A DNA stretch of 64,000 bases, taken from Desulforhopalus vacuolatus. GTDB lineage: Bacteria; Desulfobacterota; Desulfobulbia; Desulfobulbales; Desulfocapsaceae. The stretch's first letter is position 1. The number at the start of each line of letters is the position of its first letter. A model generated the notes under the pieces. It saw only the letters and a program-made list of their open reading frames with translations, did no database searches and was not told the origin of the DNA. A program made the translations under genes and the position numbers. The DNA is taken from assembly GCF_016918505.1 (NCBI RefSeq), contig NZ_JAFFPZ010000015.1, positions 18,304 to 82,303 of the forward strand, read 5' to 3'. This document shows, one piece after another, positions 46,487 to 56,579 of this stretch.

Positions 46487-47988
46487 CCATGCAAAAGAAG
46501 AACTGGTTTGATCTGGCTCCACAACGGACAGGGCGCCTGTACCCGAGAGCCATGGTGACCCTGGTGTTCATAATGCTGGCGGTCCTGATTTCAGGCTGCA
46601 GTGTGGCAAATCACGATATAAAGATGCCACTGTCCGTTCCGGACCGGTTCTCGGAATCCGGTCATTCAGCCCTGCCGGACCAATGGTGGTTGTCGTTTGA
46701 GGATTCGGTACTCAACGGGCTGATGGATCAGGCTCTGGCGAACAATTTCAGTTTAAAAACCGCATGGGATCGCCTCAGCCAGGCCCGGGCCCTGGCAAAA
46801 AGTGCCGGGGCCGATCTTTTCCCGACCCTCGATGTTGAGGCTGAAGACTCACGAAACTGGTCGTTCGACTCCGGCGAGACTACTGAAGGCCACACCTATT
46901 CCGTGGGGCTTGCCGCAAGTTACGAGGTTGACCTGTGGGGCCGCATCCAGTCCAGCCGCGATGCAGCTGCATTTGCCGCACAGGCCAGCGAACAGGATCT
47001 GCAGGCGACCGCGCTGACCCTCTCGGCGGAGGTAGCCTCTGCCTGGTATCAGCTGGTTGAGCAGTACGGGCAATTGGACATACTGAACGCGCAGATTCTG
47101 AACAATGAACAGATCCTCGAGCTGGTGACACTCCAGGTCTGCACCGGTCAGGTCGGCATTGCCGATATGCTGCAGCAGCGACAACTGGTGGAATCCAGCC
47201 AGGGGGAAAAAACAGAGGTCCTGGCTCAGGCCGGGGTTTTAGAGCACCAGCTGGCAATTCTGCTCGGACAGCCTCCCCAACAAAACGTGGCACCCCGGGT
47301 GACGACGCTGATACATCTGCCAGCCATGCCGCAATCAGGTCTGCCTGCAGAATTGATGAACCGCCGTCCGGATATCCGCAGCGCGTACTTCAGTGTTCAG
47401 GCTGCTGACAGCGATCTGGCTGCGGCCATTGCCAACCGCTTTCCCCAGTTAAGTCTTACCGCCGATGCAGAGACCTCGGGTGTGCATACCCGTGACCTGT
47501 TCAACAACTGGCTGGTAACACTGGCCTCCAACCTGGTGGCTCCCATTGTTGATGGGGGGGCGCTCCGGGCTGAGGTCGATCGGACCCGGGCTGTTGCGTC
47601 CGAGGCCCTGCATACCTGGGGGCAGACTATTCTTGATGCCCTGAAAGAGGTGGAAGATGCCCTTGTACAGGAACAGCGCCAGCGCGAATTTATTATCAGC
47701 CTCGACAAGCAGCTGGCTCTGGCCGGCCAGGTGAGCGAACGGGTGCGGGACAGATACCTTCAGGGCATGGAGGATTACCAGCGAGTGCTTGATGCACAGC
47801 TCTCCCTGCAGACGTTGCAGCGCAGCCTTTTGACCGCCAGACAAAATCTGATACAGGATCGAATTGATCTGTGTCTGGCCCTGGGTTCGGGCTGGGCGCT
47901 GGAACAGCCGGAACAGGATTTGTCCCGTACTGCAGGGGACCCTGCAGAAGAAAAAACAGTAACAACCCTGCACGTGACAGAAAAATAA
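46483..47988 (+). CDS. outer-membrane efflux lipoprotein (NodT/TolC family)
   Basis: 501 residues. Signal segment with lipobox (MLAVLISGCSVAN, Cys at about residue 39); the N-terminus before it is long (25 extra residues), so translation may start at a later ATG such as 46549. Two repeats of the outer-membrane efflux fold: LMDQALANNFSLKTAWDRL near residue 80, YEVDLWGRIQSS, and later RPDIRSAYFSVQAADSDLAAA, with long helices between. Forms the outer-membrane channel of the tripartite pump encoded by the next two genes. Spacing to the adaptor gene is 12 bases. Confidence 0.9.
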   Translation: MTMQKKNWFDLAPQRTGRLYPRAMVTLVFIMLAVLISGCSVANHDIKMPLSVPDRFSESGHSALPDQWWLSFEDSVLNGLMDQALANNFSLKTAWDRLSQARALAKSAGADLFPTLDVEAEDSRNWSFDSGETTEGHTYSVGLAASYEVDLWGRIQSSRDAAAFAAQASEQDLQATALTLSAEVASAWYQLVEQYGQLDILNAQILNNEQILELVTLQVCTGQVGIADMLQQRQLVESSQGEKTEVLAQAGVLEHQLAILLGQPPQQNVAPRVTTLIHLPAMPQSGLPAELMNRRPDIRSAYFSVQAADSDLAAAIANRFPQLSLTADAETSGVHTRDLFNNWLVTLASNLVAPIVDGGALRAEVDRTRAVASEALHTWGQTILDALKEVEDALVQEQRQREFIISLDKQLALAGQVSERVRDRYLQGMEDYQRVLDAQLSLQTLQRSLLTARQNLIQDRIDLCLALGSGWALEQPEQDLSRTAGDPAEEKTVTTLHVTEK

Positions 47989-48000
47989 AAGGTGAAACCC

Positions 48001-49299
48001 ATGTTGTTGAAACAAAAAAATCCCAATCCCGTGAACCTGGAAATATCTGAGACTAAAATGAAAAAACGCCCTCAGCGGTCCCTGGCCTCCCTTGTGCTTC
48101 GGAGGCTGCTGCCTCTGGCAGTCATCATGGCAGGCGCAGGCACTGCTTTCTGGCTGATGGAAACCGGTCCCCAGGCAAAACCGAAAGCCCGGGTGCGCAA
48201 TACGACGCTGGTGGAATACACGAGCGTGAATTACGGCCCCCGGCAGACAATGATCACCGGCATGGGCACGGTTGCGGCGGCCCGCACTGTGGAACTCAAA
48301 CCACAGGTTACCGGCAGTATCACCGAACTGAGCGCTGAACTGATACCCGGGGGTCATTTCCAGCAGGGTGAGACCCTGTTGAAAATTGATCCTGCAGACT
48401 ACCGTCTGACCGTGAAGCAATTAACGACAGATGTGGCTAAAGCCGAGTCGGATTTACAGCTTGAGCAGGGCAACCAGCTGATCGCCCAAAAAGAGTACAC
48501 ACTGTTGAATGAAACAGTGAGCGATGTAGAGAAGGCACTGATACTGCGTCGCCCCCAGCGGGAAAACCTGCGCGCCACCCTTGAATCGGCCCGGATCCGG
48601 CTCGAACAGGCCCGGGTCGACCTTGCACGCACCGAGATCAAGGCCCCGTTCAATGCGGTGGTATTGTCACGCGCTGTGGATATTGGTACCCGGGCCGACG
48701 AATCCACCGTGCTGGCTACTCTGGTGGGCACCGATGCCTGCTGGGTGACAGTGTCCATCCCCGTGGATCAGTTGCGCTGGATCAAAATTCCACAAAAGCA
48801 GGCCGACCAGGGAGCTCTGGTCCGGGTTTACGACTCGGCCGCCTGGGGTGACGGCGTTTTTCGTGAGGGTCGGGTAATTCGCCTGGAAGCAGGTCTGGAA
48901 GAACAGGGCCGGATGGCGCGACTGCTGGTCCAGGTGGAAGATCCCCTGAGCCTGAAGCCAGACAGTGCGGAGCAGCCTCAAATGCTCATCGGTGAATACG
49001 TGCGTGTGGAGATTCAGGGGCAGGGGATGACTTCGGCCGCAGCCATTGATCGTGCGTTCATCCGCAACGGCAACAGCGTATGGATTATGGACGGTGACGG
49101 AAATCTTGTAATCCGCCCTGTGGAGATTGCGTTCAAGGGAACGGATCAACTGCTCATCACCAGTGGGATAGCAGCAGGGGAAAAACTGATTACCACAGAT
49201 ATTGCTGCCCCCGTTGCAGGGATGTCGCTGAAAGCAGTGGACAATACCGCCAGTCGGATGGCAACAAAAGAAACGGCTGGTCAGGGAGATCGGTCATGA
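48001..49299 (+). CDS. RND efflux periplasmic adaptor (membrane fusion protein)
   Basis: About 432 residues. Start taken at ATG 48001 with AAAGGTGAAACCC upstream; GTG 47992 and ATG 48058 are alternatives. One N-terminal membrane segment (LLPLAVIMAGAGTAFWLME), then barrel-sandwich hybrid/lipoyl halves (VELKPQVTGSITELSAELIP and ARTEIKAPFNAVVLSRAVDI), a helical hairpin between and a beta-barrel plus membrane-proximal domain. The stop overlaps the transporter start (ATGA at 49296-49299). No lipobox, so it is held by the membrane anchor. Confidence 0.92.
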   Translation: MLLKQKNPNPVNLEISETKMKKRPQRSLASLVLRRLLPLAVIMAGAGTAFWLMETGPQAKPKARVRNTTLVEYTSVNYGPRQTMITGMGTVAAARTVELKPQVTGSITELSAELIPGGHFQQGETLLKIDPADYRLTVKQLTTDVAKAESDLQLEQGNQLIAQKEYTLLNETVSDVEKALILRRPQRENLRATLESARIRLEQARVDLARTEIKAPFNAVVLSRAVDIGTRADESTVLATLVGTDACWVTVSIPVDQLRWIKIPQKQADQGALVRVYDSAAWGDGVFREGRVIRLEAGLEEQGRMARLLVQVEDPLSLKPDSAEQPQMLIGEYVRVEIQGQGMTSAAAIDRAFIRNGNSVWIMDGDGNLVIRPVEIAFKGTDQLLITSGIAAGEKLITTDIAAPVAGMSLKAVDNTASRMATKETAGQGDRS

Positions 49300-52200
49300 G
49301 CGATAACTCTGTGCCAGAGGCGCATGGTCCCATTTCCTGGATGGTTCATAACCGGGTTACCCCCAACCTGTTGATGATTTTTTTGTTACTGGGTGGACTG
49401 TTCATGACCTCCCGCATCAAGCAGGAGGTCTTTCCCGAATTTGACCTGGACATGGTAACAGTGAGTGTTGACTACTCCGGGGCAAGCCCCGAAGAGGTCG
49501 AGCAGGGAATTATCCTTGCGGTGGAAGAGGCCATCCGCGCCATCGTCGGGGTCAAAGAGCTGACCTCCATTGCTGCCGAGGGTAACGGGACGGTGACTGC
49601 CGAGCTGGAGGAAGGCGTCGACCAGCAGAAAATCTACCAGGAGATTAAGCAGGAGATTGACCGAATCACCACCTTTCCAGAAGATGCTGACGAACCTGAG
49701 GTCTCCCTTGTCACCCACCTGCGGGAGGTGATTGCCCTCAGCCTCTACGGTGACGTGTCGGAAATGGCCCTGCGCAAGACCGCTGATATTGTGCGTGACC
49801 GGTTACTGCAGGATTCCCATATTACCCAGGTCGAACTGCACGGGATTCGGAACTATGAAATCCAGGTCGAAGTGCCCGAGGATCGGTTGCGTGCCTATGG
49901 CCTCACCCTGGAGGAGATCGCCGATGCCATCGACAACGCCTCTGTCGAGATTCCCGGTGGCTCGGTGGATACGGCCAGCGGGGATATCCTGTTGCGGATA
50001 AAAGATCGCCGTGACTGGGCCGATGAGTTCGCCCGGATCCCCATTGTGACAACGGCAGCCGGGACCGTGGTGTATCTGGAAGATATTGCAACGGTGAGTG
50101 AGGGTTTTGAGGACAGCGATCAGGCCGCCGTCTGGAATGGAAGCCGCTGCATCAATATCGATATTTACCGGGTCGGAGCCCAGACCCCCATCGGAGTTGC
50201 CGGGGCTGTTCGCGCGGCTATGAGTGAAATCGAACAGGATCTGCCCGCCGGCATCTCCTGGCAGATAAGTCACGACCAGGCTGAAGTGTACCAGCAGCGT
50301 CTGGAACTGCTGTTGAAAAACGCCTTCATGGGGTTGTTGCTGGTATTGGTTGTCCTCGGGTTGTTTCTGGAATTCAGGCTGGCCTTCTGGGTCACCATGG
50401 GGATTCCCACCGCCTTTCTCGGCAGCCTGCTCTTTCTCCCGGTCATGGGGGTGTCCATCAACATGATCTCCTTATTTGCCTTTATCGTGGCCCTGGGGAT
50501 TGTGGTCGATGATGCCATTGTTGCCGGTGAAAATATCTACGAGTACCAGCAGCGGGGACTGGGGTTTGCCCGGGCCGCGGTCCTCGGTGCCCGGGATGTG
50601 GCCATGCCCATCGCTTTTTCCATCTTGACCAATGTGGTGGCTTTTTTGCCACTTTCCTTTATTCCCGGGACCATGGGGAAAATCTGGAAAGTTGTTCCCC
50701 TGGTGGTCATCACTGTTTTCCTCATCTCCTGGGTTGAATCGCTGCTGATCCTGCCGGGCCATCTGGCACATCTCAAGCATCGTCCGGCAGGGGATGCTCT
50801 TTCCCGTCTGCAGCGCTGGCAGCAGGCGTTCACAAAGAGGGTTGCTCAATTCATTAACCGGGTCTACGGCCCCTTTCTGGACTTGTGCCTTCATTGGCGG
50901 GGGCTGACCGTGGCCTTCTGCCTGACGGTACTGATTATTGTGCTCAGCTACGCTCTCAGTGGCCGCATGGGCATAATTCTGATGCCCCGGGTCGAGTCAG
51001 ACCATGCCGATGTCACCGCTGTCCTCCCTGTGGGAAGTCCCCTGAAAAAGGTTGAGGCAGTTCAAAAGAAACTCACCGCAGCCATGGCAGCAGTGGCTGC
51101 CGAAAACGGGGGCGATCGCCTCCTCGAGGGGATGTACTCGAGGATTGCGGAAAACAAGGTGGAAGTAAACGCCTGCCTCACTGATGCCGGAGTGCGTCCT
51201 TTAAACACCGGGGAAGTGACCCGGTTGTGGCGGGAAAAACTCGGTCCAATGGCTGGTCTGGAATCTTTGCTCTTTGAGTCGGACGGTGGAGGACCCGGTT
51301 CCGGGGCAGACTTGACTGTTGAGCTCTCCCATTCTGATATCAATGTGCTTGACCAGGCCAGTGCTGCTCTGGCCGCAAGGCTGGCCGGGTTTTCCAACGT
51401 CAAGGATATTGACGACGGCTATACAGCGGGCAAACAGCAGCTGGATTTTTCTATCAAGATTGAAGGGCAGAGCCTGGGCCTTACATCTGCCGAGGTGGCC
51501 CGTCAGGTGCGCAACGCATTCTCCGGTGCTGAGGCTCTCAGTCAGCAGCGGGGGCAAAACGAGGTGACCGTTCGTGTGCGACTGCCCGAAAATGAGCGTA
51601 CCAGCGAATACAATGTAGAGCATTTGATGATCCACACCCCGGATGGAGTTTTTGTGCCGCTGGCTGAAATTGCCACGGTCAGGCGGGGCCGTGCCTATAC
51701 CAGCATCAGTCGCCGGGATGCCCGGCGCACGGTGACGGTAAGTGCCAGCGTGGAACCCATGGGGGAAACCAGCCAGGTTCAGGCCGCCCTCAGCCGAACT
51801 CTCCTTCCTCAACTGGCTCAAGAGTTCCCCGGTCTTACCTGTGGCTACGAGGGGCGACAGGCTGACATGAAAGAGAGTATGCAGAGTCTGATTGGCGGGT
51901 TTGTTCTGTCCATGATGGCCATCTATTTTCTGCTGGCGATTCCCTTTCGCAGCTACAGCCAGCCTCTGATCATCATGATTGCCATTCCCTTCGGCATTGT
52001 CGGGGCAATACTTGGCCATCTGCTGATGGGATACAACTTAAGCCTGATGAGCATGATGGGAATTGTGGCCCTGGCCGGGGTAGTGGTCAACGACTCGCTG
52101 GTGTTCATTGATTACGCCAACCGGCAGCGGCAGAATGGCGCGGGGGCTGTGGAGGCGGTTCGCCTGGCTGGCCTGCGTCGTTTCCGGCCCATTATTCTGA

Positions 52201-52403
52201 CCACTCTGACCACCTTCGGAGGCCTCGCCCCGATGATTTTTGAAAGCTCCCGGCAGGCCCGATTCATGATTCCCATGGCTCTGTCACTGGGGTTCGGCAT
52301 CCTGTTCGCTACGGTAATCACCCTGATTCTGGTCCCGTGTCTGTATCTGCTCATTGAAGATTTTCATCAATGGAGGCTGGCTGATACCAGGGCAAAAGAG
52401 TAA
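49296..52403 (+). CDS. RND efflux transporter, AcrB/MMPL-type inner-membrane pump
   Basis: 1035 residues, normal size for the HAE-RND family. Twelve membrane segments in the 1+5+1+5 pattern; the motif-A-like region GIPTAFLGSLLFLPVMGVSIN and the proton-relay Asp pair in TM4 (IVALGIVVDDAIVAGENIYE) are visible, and the TM10 counterpart reads GVVVNDSLVFIDYAN. Large periplasmic loops hold the porter domains (EVPEDRLRAYGLTLEEIADA). The sequence is closer to metal/multidrug pumps of anaerobes with VTPNLLMIFLLLGGLFM at the start than to E. coli AcrB. Substrate not predictable. Confidence 0.95.
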   Translation: MSDNSVPEAHGPISWMVHNRVTPNLLMIFLLLGGLFMTSRIKQEVFPEFDLDMVTVSVDYSGASPEEVEQGIILAVEEAIRAIVGVKELTSIAAEGNGTVTAELEEGVDQQKIYQEIKQEIDRITTFPEDADEPEVSLVTHLREVIALSLYGDVSEMALRKTADIVRDRLLQDSHITQVELHGIRNYEIQVEVPEDRLRAYGLTLEEIADAIDNASVEIPGGSVDTASGDILLRIKDRRDWADEFARIPIVTTAAGTVVYLEDIATVSEGFEDSDQAAVWNGSRCINIDIYRVGAQTPIGVAGAVRAAMSEIEQDLPAGISWQISHDQAEVYQQRLELLLKNAFMGLLLVLVVLGLFLEFRLAFWVTMGIPTAFLGSLLFLPVMGVSINMISLFAFIVALGIVVDDAIVAGENIYEYQQRGLGFARAAVLGARDVAMPIAFSILTNVVAFLPLSFIPGTMGKIWKVVPLVVITVFLISWVESLLILPGHLAHLKHRPAGDALSRLQRWQQAFTKRVAQFINRVYGPFLDLCLHWRGLTVAFCLTVLIIVLSYALSGRMGIILMPRVESDHADVTAVLPVGSPLKKVEAVQKKLTAAMAAVAAENGGDRLLEGMYSRIAENKVEVNACLTDAGVRPLNTGEVTRLWREKLGPMAGLESLLFESDGGGPGSGADLTVELSHSDINVLDQASAALAARLAGFSNVKDIDDGYTAGKQQLDFSIKIEGQSLGLTSAEVARQVRNAFSGAEALSQQRGQNEVTVRVRLPENERTSEYNVEHLMIHTPDGVFVPLAEIATVRRGRAYTSISRRDARRTVTVSASVEPMGETSQVQAALSRTLLPQLAQEFPGLTCGYEGRQADMKESMQSLIGGFVLSMMAIYFLLAIPFRSYSQPLIIMIAIPFGIVGAILGHLLMGYNLSLMSMMGIVALAGVVVNDSLVFIDYANRQRQNGAGAVEAVRLAGLRRFRPIILTTLTTFGGLAPMIFESSRQARFMIPMALSLGFGILFATVITLILVPCLYLLIEDFHQWRLADTRAKE

Positions 52404-52413
52404 AAAAGGATAA

Positions 52414-52446
52414 TCCCGCAAACGGTGGGTATCACCGTTTGCGGGA
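52414..52446 (+). terminator. hairpin downstream of the RND operon
   Basis: TCCCGCAAACGGTG pairs exactly with CACCGTTTGCGGGA across GGTAT. No T-run follows, so it may be a weak terminator or an mRNA-stabilising element. A partial GTAGAGACAGGGCATGCCTTGTCT palindrome lies further right and recurs near 60893-60922. Confidence 0.6.
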
Positions 52447-52548
52447 ACTCAGCACGGCAGTAGTTCCCCCAATGTCTTTGTAGAGACAGGGCATGCCTTG
52501 TCTGATGTCCATTTGTGTTGTGCCCTCCTGAATATTTAAACAGGAAAG

Positions 52549-54312
52549 ATGATGTATTCACTCGTGAAATTTTCTGGTTTTATGAAGCCGTATTGGAAAG
52601 TGGCCATGCTGGGCCCCATTCTGATGGCTTTGGAAGTTGCCATGGATCTGTTCCAGCCCCGGCTTATGCAGCATATTGTTGATGTGGGCATTGTTCAACG
52701 TGACAGCTCAACCGTGTTCAACACCAGCGGGTTGATGATCTTTGTGGCTTTTCTCGGTGTTTTGGCGGGGCTGGGAGGAGGTTTTTTTGCAGTTCGTGCA
52801 TCTCAGCTTTTTGGTGCTGACTTGAGAAGTGCCCTCTATAAAAAGGTGCAATCTCTCTCTTTTGGGAACCTCGACAAACTCGGGACAGGGGAGCTGGTTA
52901 CCAGATTGACCAATGATGTGACCCAGGTGCAGGACGCAGTGTTTTTATGTCTCCATATACTTGTGAGAGCGCCTCTTATGGTAACAGGTTGCGTTATCAT
53001 GGCAACTTTCACCAGCCCCGGACTTTCCCTGATGTTTTTGATCCTCGTACCTTCACTGATTGCTGTACTTGTGCTGGTTGTAAGGAAAACATATCTCGCA
53101 TTTGGAGCCGTTCAGCAGGGGGTTGATTCTCTTAATACTGTGATGCTGGAGAACCTGGCCGGGGTGAGGGTGGTCAAGGCCTTTGTTCGCGGGAAATATG
53201 AAAAGAGTCGCTTTTATGACAGCAATACACGACTCAAAGACAATATGGTTTCGGCCCTGCGAGTGGCAGCACTGACCACGCCTGCTGCCATGTTACTGGT
53301 AAATGTCAGTATCGTTTATGTCTTATGGGCCGGTGGTTTGCGGGTAAACAATGGTTCTCTGCAGGTAGGGGAGATCATCGCTTTTACCAACTATCTGACT
53401 CAGGTGTTGTCTGGTCTCATGATGTTCAGCATGCTGGCCTCCAGGGTTTCAAGGGCAGCAGCGTCTGCAAAGCGCTTGCTTGAAGTACTGGCTTCCACCC
53501 CTGAGGTCAGATATGAAGGTGATACCCGACAGGCCGCCATCAGCAATGGTAAAGTCGTATTTGAGAATGTTTGCTTTACCTATGGCGGCCAAACCAGCAG
53601 GGCCGTTTTAAGCGGGATACGTTTTACCGCTGAACCCGGCCAGACGATCGCCATCGTGGGGGCCACCGGTGCAGGCAAGTCAAGCCTGATCAACCTCATT
53701 CCCAGATTTTATGATGTCTCTTCGGGCAGGATCGTAATCGATGGGGTGGATGTTCGTACTCTTGCCCAAAAAACTTTGCGGGAGAATATTACTGTTGCCA
53801 TGCAGGAGGTAGTCCTTTTTTCAGGGACAATCAGGGAAAATATTGCCTATGGCAGGCCTGATGCAGGGAAGGATGAAATTATTCAAGCCGCAAAAGCCGC
53901 CCAGGCCCATGAATTTATTTCTACTTTTCCCGATGGTTATGAAACGGTTCTCGGGCAAAGAGGCGTAAACCTTTCCGGCGGGCAAAAGCAGCGAATATCT
54001 ATAGCACGGGCCCTGATCACCAAACCCAAAATTCTTATCCTTGACGACAGCACCAGCGCAGTCGATGTCGAGACCGAATCAAAACTTCAGGAGGCACTTG
54101 CAGATGTGATGAAAGGGAGGACCTGTTTTGTAATTGCCCAGAGGATAAGTACCGTTTTAAACGCAGATAAAATTGTTGTTCTTGATGAGGGCAAAATTGC
54201 TGCCGAGGGAACCCATGAAGAACTTCTGTTATCAAGTCCTCTTTATGGTGAGATATTTGACTCTCAGTTGGGGCAGGGGCTGGGAGTAAATAAGGTGGCA
54301 GGACATGGTTGA
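52549..54312 (+). CDS. ABC exporter half-transporter, subunit with degenerate catalytic site
   Basis: 587 residues: six-TM exporter domain (about 1-310) and ATPase domain (about 335-580). Walker A is GATGAGKSS, signature LSGGQKQRISIARAL, Walker B plus catalytic position ILILDDSTSAVD, where the usual catalytic Glu after the Walker B Asp is Asp. This is the hallmark of the impaired-site half of heterodimeric exporters such as BmrC/TmrB. A second ATG at 52552 has better spacing from AGGAAAG. The following gene overlaps by 8 bases and encodes the partner. Exports drugs or lipid-like molecules in the family; substrate unknown here. Confidence 0.92.
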   Translation: MMYSLVKFSGFMKPYWKVAMLGPILMALEVAMDLFQPRLMQHIVDVGIVQRDSSTVFNTSGLMIFVAFLGVLAGLGGGFFAVRASQLFGADLRSALYKKVQSLSFGNLDKLGTGELVTRLTNDVTQVQDAVFLCLHILVRAPLMVTGCVIMATFTSPGLSLMFLILVPSLIAVLVLVVRKTYLAFGAVQQGVDSLNTVMLENLAGVRVVKAFVRGKYEKSRFYDSNTRLKDNMVSALRVAALTTPAAMLLVNVSIVYVLWAGGLRVNNGSLQVGEIIAFTNYLTQVLSGLMMFSMLASRVSRAAASAKRLLEVLASTPEVRYEGDTRQAAISNGKVVFENVCFTYGGQTSRAVLSGIRFTAEPGQTIAIVGATGAGKSSLINLIPRFYDVSSGRIVIDGVDVRTLAQKTLRENITVAMQEVVLFSGTIRENIAYGRPDAGKDEIIQAAKAAQAHEFISTFPDGYETVLGQRGVNLSGGQKQRISIARALITKPKILILDDSTSAVDVETESKLQEALADVMKGRTCFVIAQRISTVLNADKIVVLDEGKIAAEGTHEELLLSSPLYGEIFDSQLGQGLGVNKVAGHG

Positions 54313-56185
54313 ACAAAGGACAGGAAGAAAAGAGATGACCACCCCTTTGCCCTTTACGCCCGGGCCTAAAATGGTCATGACTGAAAAGGTGGTGGCAAAA
54401 GATAAAAAGGGAACGAGTCGCCGTCTCTGGCACTATCTGAAGGCCCAAAAATTCGGACTTGTCATGGTGTTTGTGACGGTTGCTGCCACCAGCATCTTTG
54501 GATTGTTTGGCCCGTATCTCATGGGTATGGCCATTGATCAATATATTTTAGTAGGGGATCTTCCCGGTCTTGCCAGAATATCTCTTGTGATGATTGGGGT
54601 TTACCTTATTTCCGCTCTTACTTCATGGTTGCAAATATATATCATGGCCCCTGTTGCTCAGAAAACAGTTATGGCCATACGAGTAGATCTCTTTGCCAGA
54701 CTTCAGACTCTGTCCCTTCGTTTTTTTGATAAACAACCCCATGGCGAACTTATGAGCCGCATCTCAAATGATGTGGATAATATCAGCAATGTGCTTAATG
54801 AAGGTGTCCTGCAGTTTATTGGCGGTATCATTATGCTGATATCTGTTATCACTGTCATGTTTTTATTAAATGTATGGCTGGCCATGGTGAGCCTTATCTC
54901 ACTTCCTCTGATTGTGCTCCTGGGCAAAGTTATTTCTAAACATACCCGCACCCGCTACCGCGATCAGCAGGCCAGCCTCGGGGCTCTTAATGGTATTATT
55001 GAAGAGACAATAACAGGAGGAAAGGTCATAAAGTCCTATGGTCAGGAGGCTGCGGCAATTGATAGTTTTGAAGTGGCAAATCTTAAATTTAAGAAGGCCG
55101 CCATCAAGGCTCAAACATTTTTGGTTATCCCGGGACCTTTTATGGGGTTTTTCAATAATATAAGTTTCGCGATTATTGCAAGTGCCGGGGGGCTTTTCGT
55201 TATTCACGGGCTCGCATCAGTGGGAAATATTGCAACATTTATCAGTTATTCCCGGCAATTTGGCAGGCCAATGAGCCAACTTGCCAACCTTTACAATACG
55301 TTGCAGGGGGCAATTGCCGGTGCCGAGAGAGTTTTTGAAATAATCGATGAAATACCAGAAATCGTGGATGCAAAGGATGCAAAAGCGCTGGTTGATATCA
55401 AGGGAGATGTGGTTTTAAAAAATGTGACTTTTGGTTACGATAAAAGCCAGCCTGTATTAAAAGATGTGAGTCTCCATGCCAGACCGGGGCAAACCATTGC
55501 TCTTGTTGGGCCAACGGGTGCAGGGAAAACCACCATTATAAATCTTCTCACCAGGTTTTATGATATCGACCAGGGAGAAATTTATATAGATGGCTGCAAT
55601 ATCAGGGAGGTGAAGAAGGACAGTCTTCGTTCGCAACTGGGTGTTGTGTTACAGGATACCTACCTCTTTACAGGGTCGGTTATGGAAAATATTCGCTACG
55701 GTCGATTGGAAGCAGGTAATGAGGAGGTCATGGAAGCGGCAAGGCTTGCCGATGCAGATGGTTTCATAAATCGACTGCCAAAGGCCTATGAAACACAGCT
55801 TTCTGAACGGGGTGGGAATCTCAGTCAGGGACAGAGGCAGCTTCTCGCCATCGCCCGGGCAATTCTGGCTGACCCGGGAATACTCATCCTCGATGAAGCA
55901 ACCTCAAGTGTTGACACGAGGACAGAGATAAATATTCAGAACGCTTTGCTGAGATTGATGCAGGGCAGGACAAGTTTTGTCATTGCCCACAGGTTGAGCA
56001 CTATTCGTGAAGCAGATCAGGTCCTTGTTATCAATGACGGGAAAGTTATTGAGCGTGGAACACACCAGCAATTACTCAACAAAGATGGTTTCTACCATAA
56101 TATGTATATGAGCCAGTTTAAAGGGCACGGAGAGACTCTCCTGCCTTTGAATGGGGACAAAATGCTTGAGAATGTCGAGAGCTGA
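54305..56185 (+). CDS. ABC exporter half-transporter, catalytic partner
   Basis: 626 residues with an N-terminal extension, six TM helices and an ATPase domain. Walker A GPTGAGKTT, Q-loop VVLQDTYLFTGSV, signature-like LSQGQRQLLAIARAI (second G of LSGGQ replaced by Q), Walker B ILILDEATSSVD with the catalytic Glu present, H-loop IAHRLSTI. The canonical Glu here and canonical signature in the partner make one complete composite ATP site, as expected for an asymmetric heterodimer. Overlaps the preceding gene by 8 bases. Intact. Confidence 0.93.
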   Translation: MVEQRTGRKEMTTPLPFTPGPKMVMTEKVVAKDKKGTSRRLWHYLKAQKFGLVMVFVTVAATSIFGLFGPYLMGMAIDQYILVGDLPGLARISLVMIGVYLISALTSWLQIYIMAPVAQKTVMAIRVDLFARLQTLSLRFFDKQPHGELMSRISNDVDNISNVLNEGVLQFIGGIIMLISVITVMFLLNVWLAMVSLISLPLIVLLGKVISKHTRTRYRDQQASLGALNGIIEETITGGKVIKSYGQEAAAIDSFEVANLKFKKAAIKAQTFLVIPGPFMGFFNNISFAIIASAGGLFVIHGLASVGNIATFISYSRQFGRPMSQLANLYNTLQGAIAGAERVFEIIDEIPEIVDAKDAKALVDIKGDVVLKNVTFGYDKSQPVLKDVSLHARPGQTIALVGPTGAGKTTIINLLTRFYDIDQGEIYIDGCNIREVKKDSLRSQLGVVLQDTYLFTGSVMENIRYGRLEAGNEEVMEAARLADADGFINRLPKAYETQLSERGGNLSQGQRQLLAIARAILADPGILILDEATSSVDTRTEINIQNALLRLMQGRTSFVIAHRLSTIREADQVLVINDGKVIERGTHQQLLNKDGFYHNMYMSQFKGHGETLLPLNGDKMLENVES

Positions 56186-56579
56186 AAGCCGGGGCTGATT
56201 GCGTGTCAAAGCCTGGACTCAAGTAATAAGCGAAATACGTTTGCCAGTGAATATTTCCCGTGATGTCAGCCCTTTTAATCCTCAGTAATTGCCCATGGTC
56301 AAGGGGAAACAGAGATGCTGGCAGTAAGAGGGCGCATTTCCATTTTCCCGGTCAATAAGAACTGTCCGCTAAAACTCACTAAATAAACAAAAAATCAAAT
56401 AGTTATACAGCAAATCATTCCAGTATGATTTTTAAGATGAACTCTCATTACGCCTCAACCAGATGAAATTTTCAGACATAAATTAGCTAAAACCCTCAAT
56501 TTTGCTAGGTTTAGCCTGCCCGGAAAATGGGAATGGCGTGCCTCTTAATTGTTCTAACTTGCTTATTTTGTGGTATTTT
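56186..56579. other. intergenic region with an IS30 3'-end fragment
   Basis: 56217-56270 matches the right end of the IS30 remnants (AAGTAATAAGCGAAATACGTTTGCCAGTGAATATTTCCCGT-like; compare 11134 and 57177). The rest is AT-rich with no family seen. Confidence 0.5.

Noticed and set aside
47449..48420. 323-codon minus-strand frame
   Set aside because: Spans the end of the outer-membrane channel gene and the start of the adaptor gene in antisense; a GC-driven open frame.
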